From NCBI GenBank assembly GCA_949825025.1, contig OX463779.1:47613784-47677783 (forward strand): 64,000 nucleotides of DNA, in the 5' to 3' direction. The stretch is from Siphlonurus alternatus. Its lineage: Eukaryota; Arthropoda; Insecta; Ephemeroptera; Siphlonuridae. Positions 24,749-34,916 of the stretch are shown one piece after another (position 1 is the stretch's first letter; every line of letters begins with the position of its first letter). Under the pieces are notes generated by a model. That model ran no database searches. It was given only the letters and a program-made list of their open reading frames with translations, and was not told the DNA's origin. Made by a program: the position numbers and the translations under genes.

Positions 24749-24870
24749 AGTTCATGTCACCTTGAAAAATTTCCCACTTGCAGTCTTATCATTCCCTGTG
24801 TTATTCTAATGAGGCATGGGGATTAAGTACACAAAGGAAATTTTTTTAAGGCAACGAGTATACATTTTCC
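24749..24870. mobile_element. Hairpin element C3
   Basis: ATGTCACCTTGAAAAATTTC, CCACTTGCAGTCTTATC ... GGATTAAGTACACAAAGGAA and AAGGCAACGAGTATAC. Directly follows unit W1. Confidence 0.75.
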
Positions 24871-25088
24871 ATTTATGTAATTTCACGAAAATGTCACTAT
24901 ATCAATATTATATAAATATAGAAAAGTGTATGACAGAGAGTTCCAATTTGACGATAAAAAAATTCACGTATAGAAATTTCGATATCTTTCAGTAAAAATA
25001 AGTCATTTTATAAATAAATAATTATAATAATATTATTATTTGAAAAAAATACCCATATTTTGTAAATCTCCTTTTGAAACAAAAATTT

Positions 25089-25356
25089 CCCGAGTTGAAA
25101 TAAATTTAATCTTTTATTCGCTATTAAGCTCTCCTCTCGTCTTTTTACCTCTTATTTTGCACCATTTTAGAGGAAAAAAGAGGGGAAAAGACAAGATTAC
25201 TTATTTTTTCCTCTTCTTGAGCATAAAATGTTAGAAATTTTGTCTTCATTTCATCTTCACTTTGAGTGAAGAGGAAATAAGATTTGATTTAGAGGAAAAA
25301 ATATTAGGTTTAGACGTATAAAAGATGAGTTGAAGACAGAATTTTTCAACTAGAGT
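25089..25356 (+). mobile_element. MITE family A, copy 9
   Basis: CCCGAGTTGAAATAAATTTA to TTTTTCAACTAGAG. The 64-codon frame across it is accidental. Confidence 0.87.
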
Positions 25357-26381
25357 TATTTCAATTTCTTCTTAAATATGGTTAAATTATTTTCACTTTT
25401 AATATCAATATAGGGATATTATTAAAAAAAAGTGTATATTTTTGTGTATCGATTTGAAAAGAGAGAAAGGGTGCAAATTAATGCGATCCTCAAGCATTTC
25501 TTGAGTAGAATTCTGCTCATTGTGGTAGCGTTGAAATGCGATAATGTCGCTGCTGGCTCGCCGGGTCTTCGCAGTAGAATTTCCGCTAATTTCCATACCT
25601 GCCGCCGCAGTTGACTCTCAATTAAGCTTGCCTCCCTACAAACAACCACAAATTAGCATAATACCGCACTTAATATAAATGCTAATGTTTTTTTACTGCT
25701 ATAAAAATAACTAACAAAGGCCACATATATATTATATACTGTTTGTAAATTTAAATAAATATTTTATAGATAAATATTGTTGACAATAAATATGATAAAT
25801 ATTATATATAATTCTTTTTAATAGTTATAATAATTCATTATTTTTTCACATTCCATGGTTTTATAGATCCTGTTATAATATTAAATTGTAAGTATTTAAT
25901 TAAAATTATTCCATAGCAAAATTTTTGTTGATACTAATTTAATTAATTTTGTCAATGCTATAATATATAATATAATAAATGAGGATGACATGTAAAAAAG
26001 CTATCTCAATTATAGTGGATTAATCAATCAAATGGTGCTCTGATGTATACTTTTACGTCAATACTAACGCCTCCTACATTTTGTAACAATCAATTTTTAT
26101 TTTCTGAGGCGCAATTTATTTATAGAATATATTTTCTTGGTCTTCAATTTGAATACGAAAATTTTCTTAATCTTTGCTATTTTGTAACAAAAATATCATA
26201 TTATGTGGTGTAATTTCTTTAATATCTCAAAAAAGTATGATTTTCCTTATATAAGAAGAAGCCGAAAGTTTGACCAATACGCCACCTTTTTCCTATAATT
26301 ATATTCTTGTAGCCTCCTACGTCAGTCTCATTATAACTTCATACTAATTGTTGCCGAGCACCGAGCACCTTTAAACCCTTC
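25357..26381. other. Spacer with an unassigned complex patch at 25450-25660
   Basis: 25450-25660 is much less AT rich than its surroundings and is open on both strands for 60-75 codons, without any domain. It could be a conserved non-coding element; the rest is simple AT-rich DNA. Confidence 0.35.
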
Positions 26382-26653
26382 TCTAGTAGAAAAATTACGT
26401 CTTCAACTCATCCTTTACACGTCTAAATCTAATCTGATAACGTCTTTTTACCTCAAAAACAAATCTAATTTCTTTCTCGCTTAAAGTGAGGATGAAATGA
26501 AGACATTTCTAAAATTTTTTGCTCAAGAAGAGAAAAAAATACATATTCTCATTTTTGTCCCTCTTTTTTCTTAAAAATGGTGCAAAATAGGAGGGAATTA
26601 GACGAGGAGAGAGTTTAATAGCGAATAAAATATGAGATTTATTTAAACTCGGG
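26382..26653 (-). mobile_element. MITE family A, copy 10
   Basis: Minus orientation: TCTAGTAGAAAAATTACGTC to GAGATTTATTTAAACTCGGG. Confidence 0.87.
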
Positions 26654-28644
26654 TCTACTCTTGGAATAGGCAGGTTAGAAATATTATAGCAGTAAATACG
26701 AGATTTTCATTTTTGGCTTACGACTTGTAGATAGCGTTTTGATTGGCTGAAACTCTATTTGCGCCCAATGACTTGACCGCATTCCTGCTATACCCTGGTT
26801 TTACAAGGGTAGAGCAAACTCGGCGCAAGCCGAAAAAGTGCATTACTTGGATTCTCAAACCTAAAATTTTAACTTGGCGCTAGCCGAATTTTCACGACTT
26901 GTAAGTTAGCTCATTCATATTTTAACCTATATATGTTAATCATAGGAAATAAATCTGAATTTTTAGCACCCCAATTTTAATATTGATGCAAGAACAATAT
27001 GAATTCCAGAGTGATTTTTACCTTTGGATGTGTCTTAATTGTGAAAATTGAAAGATATTTAATTATATTTTAAAATTCATAAATATAATTTTTCTAAAAA
27101 GATAAAGTATATAAAAGTCAATGTTTATAATATTTCCAATAACTTTCTATCCCTACCATAATTTTTTTTTACTGTCTACAGCTCATGCAGCGATTTAGTA
27201 CATAATATTATTTATGCACGTCACTAACAAAGAATTGCATACATCACAAGCACTAGTGCACTTATAGGTCAAAGCGTTCATAACACATTATTCAATTTTA
27301 ATTACAAATGCATTTTAATAGCGTCTGGCACAAAAATCTATGTGCTGAGGTAAGTGTAGCTTAAATGAAATATGCTGGGAGTTCAATTGAGTGAATGTAA
27401 TACGCCCGCGCGTTATAATTCGAAGCGGGTACTAAGGCTCAATGGCTAGGGATAAAAGAAGAGTTTTTTTTTGTGCCCACTACCGCCTTGCAGCGAGCGT
27501 TTGAGCGAATTACGCGCTGAGTGGTGTCGATATGTGTTGCATCGTGTTGAATAGCTTTTACTAAAGGTAATGTGAATATTTTTTATATATAAATTCATAC
27601 AATCAGATATTTAATAACTATTTAATGGTATTTGAATGTAATATAAATTATATATACAAATTATAATATAGATACATTTCACACAGAAATTAGCTTCAGG
27701 AATATATAAATATTTTATCACGATATGATTATAAGAAATATAAATTTAAAATTTAATTTAACTTGCTAATTATAACGGAATAACATGAATACTAACAACA
27801 AATGCGTAATAAAGCTTGGTAATTAGAACTTTGAAATGTAAGAAAAGATTAGTGATAAAATATAATGACAAATGTGAAATGTATCAAAAATGTTTTATTT
27901 TGTAAATTATTAAAACTTTGAAATAATTACAAAGCAAATTATTAGGATTAATGGCATCATCGCTAGTAGCTGATATACATTTCCCATGATATATTTTCAG
28001 TATATCTTCATAAAATATAAATAAGATAATTTTTGAGCAAATATGATATTTGAGATAGAACATAAGCTGGAAGATTATCAGTAGGACTGCGGCGACTTTG
28101 GTCAAAATTTAGTCAAATTAGCATCTAAAAAACAGTAAAAAATTAATAATATCTGATTAGCGTGATCCTTTTAATTGTTTGCATGCTCAGGTTAATAGTA
28201 AAATTGTATCTTTGGATATTTTAGATTTAACATTAGGAAATAATTATTAGCAATGGCCACCAATGTTGTCAATGCTTAAATGTTTATCCACTAATCTTTA
28301 ACTAACCACACTACCCAACACAACGCATATTATATATTGTACTCGTATTAATTATGTTACTGTATAAATTATGTTATCTGTTCATTATGATACATCATAC
28401 ATTTGTACATGTTAACTGTTGAATTTAATACAACATTTTTTTTACATTATTTATCACTCAAGTAAGTAGTATTTGATCAAAACCCACAACATACGAGCAT
28501 GAAATGGTCAAGAAGCAATGGGAATATTTACGCAAACAACCGAAATTCTGTCGCATTAATGTCACTTTTTCAACATTGCAAAAAATCAGTTAAGTTGATT
28601 AAATTCAAACATCATCAACATGAAAATTTTATTTTAACTTTAGC
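26654..28644. other. AT-rich DNA, no gene
   Basis: 26700-26900 has ACGACTTGTA twice and CTCGGCGCAAGCCGA, hinting at an old inverted repeat. 27400-27560 is less AT rich. Otherwise nothing. Confidence 0.35.
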
Positions 28645-29283
28645 ATTATCAAGGGGGGGGGGGTGAGATGACCCGCAACTCTTTTAAAGCTGAAAAAATT
28701 CTGAAAAAAAAAAAAAACTAAAACAAATTTTAATCCTTAGTTAGTTAAATAGTAATATTTTTCCGCAAAAAAAAATAATTTCATTTTTATTCAACCACTG
28801 GTTATACAACTTATACTAGTACGACATGGATTATGTCAATAATATATAAAAAAAAAATAAAAGAAAACTAATACACAATCAACAACAGCAACAATAACAT
28901 CCATAATATTGAAACGCAAGAATACATGAAATTAATAAGGAAAAAACTAAAAAATAGCACTACACAAGACATCTTCTGGCAACTTATTAGTAACAAACAT
29001 TTTTACAGAATACATTTCTTTGTTAATGAGAATATTCTTTAAATTATTCTTAAATACATTAATACTATCCATTTTTCTCAGACTAGCTGGCAAAAAAATA
29101 ATATATTTTAGCTGTCTGATAAGCAGAACTCTTGAACTCTTTGCAAAAAGGCTTGAATTATGCGCTTCTGTAAGACTATTTTAAAAATTTAATAAATAAA
29201 AAAATAATGAGAAAACAAAACTTAATTTTTTTAACATATGATTTAAAAAAGGGTCTCATCTCGACTACACCCCCTTGATAAAT
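28645..29283. mobile_element. Inverted-repeat element U3, interrupted by an RT fragment
   Basis: ATTATCAAGG plus a G-run then GTGAGATGACCCGCAACTCT, TTTAAA at left; TTTAAAAAAGGGTCTCATCT, CGACTACACCCCCTTGATAA at right. The CR1/Jockey-like fragment at 28781-29197 accounts for most of the interior. Confidence 0.75.
28781..29197 (-). pseudogene. CR1/Jockey-like RT C-terminal fragment and 3'UTR, inserted in element U3
   Basis: On the minus strand one frame gives KEFKSSAYQTAKIYYFF and, after a frameshift near 29094, the next gives LPASLRKMDSINVFKNNLKN, then INKEMYSVKMF, with a stop near 28945. LP-x-S-x-R, FK-x-x-LK and YSV-x-x-F are the standard landmarks at the C-terminus of CR1/Jockey-type reverse transcriptases. 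A 3'UTR follows, ending in AATAAAAATGAAATT. The fragment sits between direct repeats of AAAAAAATAAT (about 28767-28778 and 29198-29208), a possible though low-complexity target duplication. It is 5'-truncated and non-functional. Confidence 0.7.
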
Positions 29284-29985
29284 CGTATGACAAAAAATTC
29301 ATTGCCAATAGAGTTAATAAATTTATAATTAAACACATTTCATAAATACGTATCAAATTTGATAAAATATAATAACTTTTATTCTAATTTATTACGAAAT
29401 TTTATAATAAAAAGCTAATACATAATATTGTAGTTACCCCACACAATGTATCATAAATCTGGCTAAAGCGATTTTGATGTGCGATCTTGAGCTGGCTGTG
29501 GGATTGCGAAAAGAGGGGGTAGGGGGGAGCTTAACGGCGCATCAGGCTCAGTATGATGTGAGTCTGGGTATTGACGGGCTAGCTGGAACCGCGCCAGCTG
29601 AGTTTTCCTCCTCCTCCTCCTTCACAAAAGCCCATAGCTATAGGCTGGCACAAGCTACTAGTAGCTGCTACCACGTGAGCTGTTACTAAAGGGGAGATAG
29701 CAATTTGATGGGCAGTGTGTGTACCCTCATATAAACTCTAGATCCGCAACCACAACTCTCATCCCTTAATGATTTACCTCACTTAGAGTACCTTCCCATT
29801 AGAGATTTAACCATAACGTGCATAGGAAATGACACATTCTCATTATAGAAACATTATATCTATTATTAATAAGGTAATGTTACATTTACTACGTTAAAAT
29901 GACGAGGACGTATCCGTTGATGACGGATAATGTTATTCTTATAAGTCGTCAACGGATACGTATTAAATATTGTCATATGAACGTA
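29284..29985. other. Spacer with a GC-richer patch at 29460-29720
   Basis: The patch has a 71-codon frame without a domain, a (TCC)5-like run and CTAGTAGCTGCTACC. No splice or promoter evidence decides its nature. Confidence 0.3.
29908..29961. repeat. Short hairpin
   Basis: ACGTATCCGTTGATGAC and GTCGTCAACGGATACGT (29945-29961) pair with one mismatch around a 20-base loop. Lies 25 bases left of MITE A11. Confidence 0.62.
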
Positions 29986-30242
29986 CCCGAGTTGAAATAA
30001 ATGTCATCTTTTATTCTCTGTTAACCTCTCCTCTCGTCTAATTCTCTCCTATTTTGCACCATTTTAGAGGAAATAAGACAAGAATACGTATTTTCTTCTC
30101 TTCTTAAGCATAAAATGTTAGAAATATTATTGTCATTTCATCCTCACTTTGAGCGAGGAGGAAATAAGATGTGTTTTAGAGATAAAAAGATTAGGTTTAG
30201 ACGTGTAAAGGATGAGTTGAAGACCTAATTTTTTAACTAGGA
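29986..30242 (+). mobile_element. MITE family A, copy 11
   Basis: TA then CCCGAGTTGAAATAAATGTC; ends CCTAATTTTTTAACTAGG. It lies 30-odd bases left of element E. Confidence 0.88.
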
Positions 30243-30269
30243 ATTTATTTGATTTACATCCTAAAGGGA

Positions 30270-31766
30270 GATAATGAGGGGGATTCAAAAAGACTTATCC
30301 GCGAGATTTAGCCGGCGGATAACTTGTCCACGTTCTAGTCTGGATAACCTAAATACTTAGCCGCGCGGACAAGTATAAGGCTGGACAAGGGTTTGGATAA
30401 GTCGGTCTGGACAAAAGTCATTTGGCCAAGCCTGTTGGCTAAAGTCCCGCGGACAACTAACCGCGCGGCTAAGTCTCGTGGACAAATCTCCCACCTGGAT
30501 AAGGTTTTTAATTACGCCGCCATCTTGGATTACGTGTTAAATATGGAGGTAATTGGATCTACATATATGATGATTCATTGCTAATTTATTAAACAACTGT
30601 GTTCAAATTTGATTAAATATCAATTTGTGTAGTTTGCATAAGACATAGGAAACTTAGTTTCAAACATTTAGCGCTTATACCTCCCCCCGCTCCCCCTTTT
30701 CTATATCATCGATATCATCAGCAAGCCCCGCCCTCTTTGTTAGCACAGATTTTGTTATGCTCATTTTTCAATAATTAGACGATTAATACCTGATATTTGT
30801 GTCTATAATTGCACAAGGCCAGCCCAAGAATACACTACTCTATGACATTTCATAAAGGTAAGTGAAATATCTAACGTTAAATTGCTTAATTTGACGAGTT
30901 ATGATAGCTTTATGATATGATACCATTCATCTGTAATTTTCTGATACTTCATCTGCGAATTTTTTATACTTTTACATTTAAACACGAACAGTTATTAAAA
31001 ATAAAGCTCTTTTTAAGTTAATAATTAGTCTGGTAGCATTTAATTAAGGAGTATGAACTCCTGTATGTTAAAAATAAGTAAATGAGGCAAACAGAAAATG
31101 AACTAAAATCAAGGAGGTTGAAATCAAGCCCTCAAATGTCGTCAAAATAAGCAATTTTCTAATGGATATTTCACGTACCGTCATTAATTGTAATAGAGTA
31201 TTATCATATGATAATAAAAACCCATTATTTAATCCAAATATTGGGTAAAAGGTATAAATTTATTGAAAAAAAACGTGGGTTATTCAGCGAGGCTCGATGA
31301 ATTTATTATTATGCCACCAGCGCCTCGCACAGAACGGGAAATTAGAGAAATATAAGAAAAAATGTTAAAAGCGCCAAATATTTTAAAACATGTCACCCCA
31401 ATAATAATAAGATTGAAATGACATTATTTTTAAACACAATGTATACGTAATATAATATAAAATCACGATATATGGCGGTCCAATTATCATCGTATTTAAC
31501 ACGTAATCCAAGATGGCGGCGTAATTAAAAACCTTATCCAGGTGGGAGATTTGTCCACGAGACTTAGCCGCGCGGTTAGTTGTCCGCGGGACTTTAGCCA
31601 ACAGGCTTGGCCAAATAACTTTTGTCCAGACCGACGTATCCAAACCCTTGTCCAGCCTTATACTTGTCCGCGCGGCTAAGTATTTAGGTTATCCAGACTA
31701 GAACGTGGACAAGTTATCAGCCGGCTAAGTCTCGCGGATAAGTCTTTTTGAATCCCCCTCCATATC
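30270..31766. mobile_element. Element E: 1.49 kb DNA element with ~300 bp terminal inverted repeats
   Basis: Left and right ends (about 30276-30575 and 31465-31760) are nearly perfect complements, from GAGGGGGATTCAAAAAGACT inward to TTACGTGTTAAATA. The arms are built from some fifteen short motifs of the form GGATAAG, GGACAAG or GGCTAAG in both orientations, interspersed with CGCGCGG. The ~890 bp centre is AT rich and has no transposase frame. The same 60-odd-codon frame appears in each arm only because the arms are copies. No clear target duplication could be fixed. Superfamily unknown; the subterminal motif arrays suggest transposase binding sites. Confidence 0.88.
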
Positions 31767-32221
31767 ATTAAATATGGATTATAAGAATAAAATCACGACA
31801 TATTTAAAAAAATAAAATTTAGAAAAAGGTTTGAATAGATCAGCCTTCTTGTAATTGGTCAGTCGGTGCATGCTGGTCCAAAAAATCAATAAGGAGAGAG
31901 AGAGAGGGGGAGGGCCATTTTGGCGTCGTTAGGGGCTCACTCGGGCATGATGTCTCTTACATTTCAAGGACCGTCGTCACGTGACTCTCATACCCTTACG
32001 CTCAGCCGCTCTGTTGCTCAACTTTTTTTAAACTAAAAAACTGTGTGTAACACCCTGCGTACGTAAAAACTCTCCAGGAGCTAAAGACGTTGCAATATCG
32101 AGGATTAAAAACACTTGTAGACCTGTTGTGTGAAATCTGAACCACAATTTAGTTCATATCTTAATATTTTTGTTTTTTTTTATATTTTTACTGTACTCAT
32201 TTTTGCATTATATCTGTATTG
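31767..32221. other. Spacer with GA-rich and CACGTG-containing patch
   Basis: 31890-32020 contains GAGAGAGAGAGGGGGAGG, a CACGTGA site and ACGCTCAGCCG. It resembles a regulatory region but no linked exon was found. Confidence 0.3.
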
Positions 32222-32335
32222 TATGTGTACCGAAGGGGTGTAAAAGTGTCTATATACAGGCCTTATAGGTGACGTCATAAAACACGTTTGACATCAAGGT
32301 ATGAGAAGCATCATCGACTGACTTTCACTCTACAT
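32222..32335 (+). repeat. Direct repeat S1
   Basis: About 110 bases (ACCGAAGGGGTGTAAAAGTG, TCTATATACAGGCCTTA, GGTGACGTCATAAAACACGT, CATCAAGG, TTGACATC-type text) that recur at 37888-38018. It lies about 290 bases to the left of D2 and contains a TGACGTCA octamer. Possibly part of a larger mobile unit. Confidence 0.6.
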
Positions 32336-32499
32336 ATACAATACATATCGTTGCCGATACAATGTAAATAACAGAACACTTTTTAAACCCCCTTCAGTAC
32401 ATGTTCTGTCTGGTTTAGATTTATTTTTTTTTTCTGCTGAGCACATTATAATGTAATGGAATTGTACACCAGCACCTACCCATAAGGCTTCCGGTCTTG

Positions 32500-33275
32500 G
32501 TAGGATTGTATACGAGAGTTTCATTTTTTAGTTTTTGATAGCAAGAAGATGCCCGAAGCTGCCCGAAAATCTTCGGGATGTAGGCAGAAAGTCTTAAAAT
32601 CCTATACTCTGCGGGTTAAGGTAGAGATAACGCCGAACAGCTGATCGACGTAATGCCCTTTGATTAACATGTAAACCTTAGCAAATTGACAAAAATTCTG
32701 AAATTTTTTTGAGAGGCAGATATTAGTGCCTAAAAGTCATAGAAAAAATTTCAAAACGATTTAACGAGCCGATTTTTTTTAATTAATTTTTTTAATTTTC
32801 AGCATAGGGCTTTCCCATGGAGAGCCAAACTAAAAAATTAATTTAAAAAAATCGTCTCGTTAAATGTTTTTGAAACTTTTTCTATGACTTTTAGGCACTA
32901 ATATCTGCCCCTCAAAAAAATTTCAGAATTTTTGTCAATTTGCTAAGGTTTACATGTTAATCAAAGGGGATTACGTCGAACAGCTGTTCGACGTTATCTC
33001 TACCTTAACGTAACTCACAACATTTCTTTTTTAATATCAATAAATAGTTTTGGTCGCCAAATATTTGCCTTCAATGGGATTTTTTTTTTTTTTTTTTTTT
33101 CCACCATCAATTTATGAAAGAAAATTTGTAAGAAAATTTATGCGAATATATTATAGCCAGGAGAAATTAATTTCTAGAACAACTTTAGTACTTATCTGCT
33201 ATGCCGCTGAAAATAATGTTTTGTCAATAAAATCGTGACATAATGTTTTATGTCGTATGGTGAAAGACTCGTCTA
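32500..33275 (-). repeat. Host repeat T2, split by D2
   Basis: Minus-strand copy of the repeat at 9140-9530. D2 (32620-33004) separates ATGTTGTGAGTTACGTTAA from TTAACCCGCAGAG. A poly-T stretch near 33075-33101 is an internal difference from T1. Confidence 0.72.
32620..33004. mobile_element. Foldback element D2 with TTAA target duplication, inserted in repeat T2
   Basis: A 385-bp inverted-repeat element with ends GGTAGAGATAACGCCGAACA and its near complement. TTAA lies at 32616-32619 and 33005-33008. The flanks align with an uninterrupted copy of the same host repeat at 9390 that has a single TTAA, which fixes the element boundaries and the target duplication. Confidence 0.92.
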
Positions 33276-33661
33276 AAAAAAGTTAACTCCGTGATGTTAG
33301 GCAACTTCTTGTACGTCAAAGCGTAGCAGGTTGCATATTCATCAGGGGCTCTGAATCCCACAGTGTTATTTTACCGATTTAAGTCTGGCTTTCAACTAAA
33401 AATCTGGTAGTTAATTATATTCCTGCAATGAATATTTAAAGTTGAATCACAAACGATTCAAATAAATGTTAATGTTGTCTAATTAATATTATGTATAATT
33501 TACATATTTGAAATAAACAAATACTCATTTTTGTTCAATATATGAACACTAAATAATAATTATTAATATTTCATCACGTATAAAAATTATAAATACAAAT
33601 AATAAATTACAGAAATCTAAAAATATGCTGCATTATATTTATTGTTATTACTTTGCTTGTG

Positions 33662-33957
33662 TGTAAATCTCCGTATTCTTGTCCCGTCAAGACAGTCTTA
33701 TCGACAGGTGTTATAGTTTGCACTGCGGACGACTTAATTTATCCATCCTGGCATTAGCCATGTAGACGAGGGGGAACCATGGAAACCCCAAGTCAGGATG
33801 GTCGGTGTCAGAGCACGGTCTTAACACCTCCCGAATGCATGAGGCTCGTCTCTAACCAGACAGCGAAGGTTCAGACCTCTCGATCTTTTTACCTCTCCCA
33901 GTAGGATTCGAACGTACGACCTTCTGACTGTGAGTCAGACGTGTTACCAATTTTGGT
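33662..33957 (-). mobile_element. tRNA-derived SINE, second copy, 5' truncated in the tRNA head
   Basis: This is the minus-strand match to the SINE at 13108. It retains the anticodon arm, the box B stretch GTACGTTCGAATCC, the CCATCCTGACTTGGGGTTTC core and the final GTCTTGACGGGACAAGAATA. The first half of the tRNA region (box A) is missing at 33957. A short poly-A-like stretch lies just outside the truncated end. Confidence 0.85.
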
Positions 33958-34117
33958 AAAAAAAAAAAAGCAACATATTTTAGACACATATTTTGAATAC
34001 ATCAAACTACAGATGACACATCGATACATTTGAGGATGACTCACAACGCCTGCAGGTTCTCACGAACACACCCTATGTGATGATTAATTAAAATCTCGAT
34101 CCTGATTTGAGTGTTGC

Positions 34118-34206
34118 AGGGAGTTACGTTGCCGGCGGCTGCTGTGGTATAGCGAGCTAGTGAATTCAACAGTTGCTTTGTCCCACCGCCGGCGTTACTC
34201 CCACGC
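34118..34206. repeat. Bulged inverted repeat around GCCGGCGG
   Basis: GAGTTACGTTGCCGGCGG and CCGCCGGCGTTACTC pair with a small bulge across a 50-base interior. This GC-rich patch (34100-34215) matches none of the repeat families here. It could be a conserved non-coding element or a single-copy MITE. Confidence 0.45.
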
Positions 34207-34466
34207 TATCTGAAAGATCGATATAAGCTCTCTCTCTCTCTATGTGATCTCTCTAAAAAACACCCTCCTCCTTTTCCTCAGCAAACTATGCGTTGCCCGA
34301 GATAACCAAAGTGTTACGTCACAACCCCCTTCTTCAGTAGCTAACTTGGGGACACGTTATCTGTTCAACCTTATGACACAAAACGTCACCTGCTTTCAAT
34401 TTTCACTCATAGCTGGTCCATCAAACAATCTCTAAATTGAAATCAACAGTGATAAATTTATAATAT

Positions 34467-34737
34467 TTGGAGATGTAGCGCAGTGCGTTCGACCGGGTCT
34501 CATCAGATCACTGAAGTCAAGAAACATCGAGTGTGGATGGGTGACCATTTTCAACAAAAAACATATATGTATACCACCCAGGGGTACATCGTTGCACTTT
34601 TCCACTATGTGGTTCCCCTGGCTTGGACCATTGCATTTCCGGTTCATTGACAAAAGCTGTAACGTCCATCCTGGCTGAGGTTTCCACGCTTTCCTCAGTT
34701 GCAGGCAAATGTCGGGATGGATTTCAATGTCATGCCC
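34467..34737 (+). mobile_element. 5S rRNA-headed SINE, copy 4
   Basis: The head reads GATGTAGCGCAGTGCGTTCG, TCTCATCAGATCACTGAAG and GATGGGTGACC, close to 5S rRNA. The core CCATCCTGGCTGAGGTTTCC ... GCAAATGTCGGGATGGAT matches the core of the tRNA-headed SINE more closely than other 5S copies do. It ends in a C-rich tract near 34737-34752. Confidence 0.8.
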
Positions 34738-34857
34738 CCCCCCCTCTCCCCGTTCCTAATGAGCCCGCGAAACGTTCAAATTATTATTTCAGAAGTTTCG
34801 GGGTTTCAAATCTAGTGAGTAATTAGTAAGTAGAATTACCTAATTGTTGTTTTATTA

Positions 34858-34914
<57 letters not shown>
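34858..34914 (+). repeat. (AT)n microsatellite
   Basis: Almost pure alternating AT/TA with one C interruption. Confidence 0.95.

Positions 34915-34916
<2 letters not shown>

Noticed and set aside
30393..31643. Two nearly identical 60-86 codon frames (KVIWPSLLAKVPRTTNRAAK) on opposite strands
   Set aside because: They are the two inverted arms of element E; no transposase similarity and no independent coding evidence.
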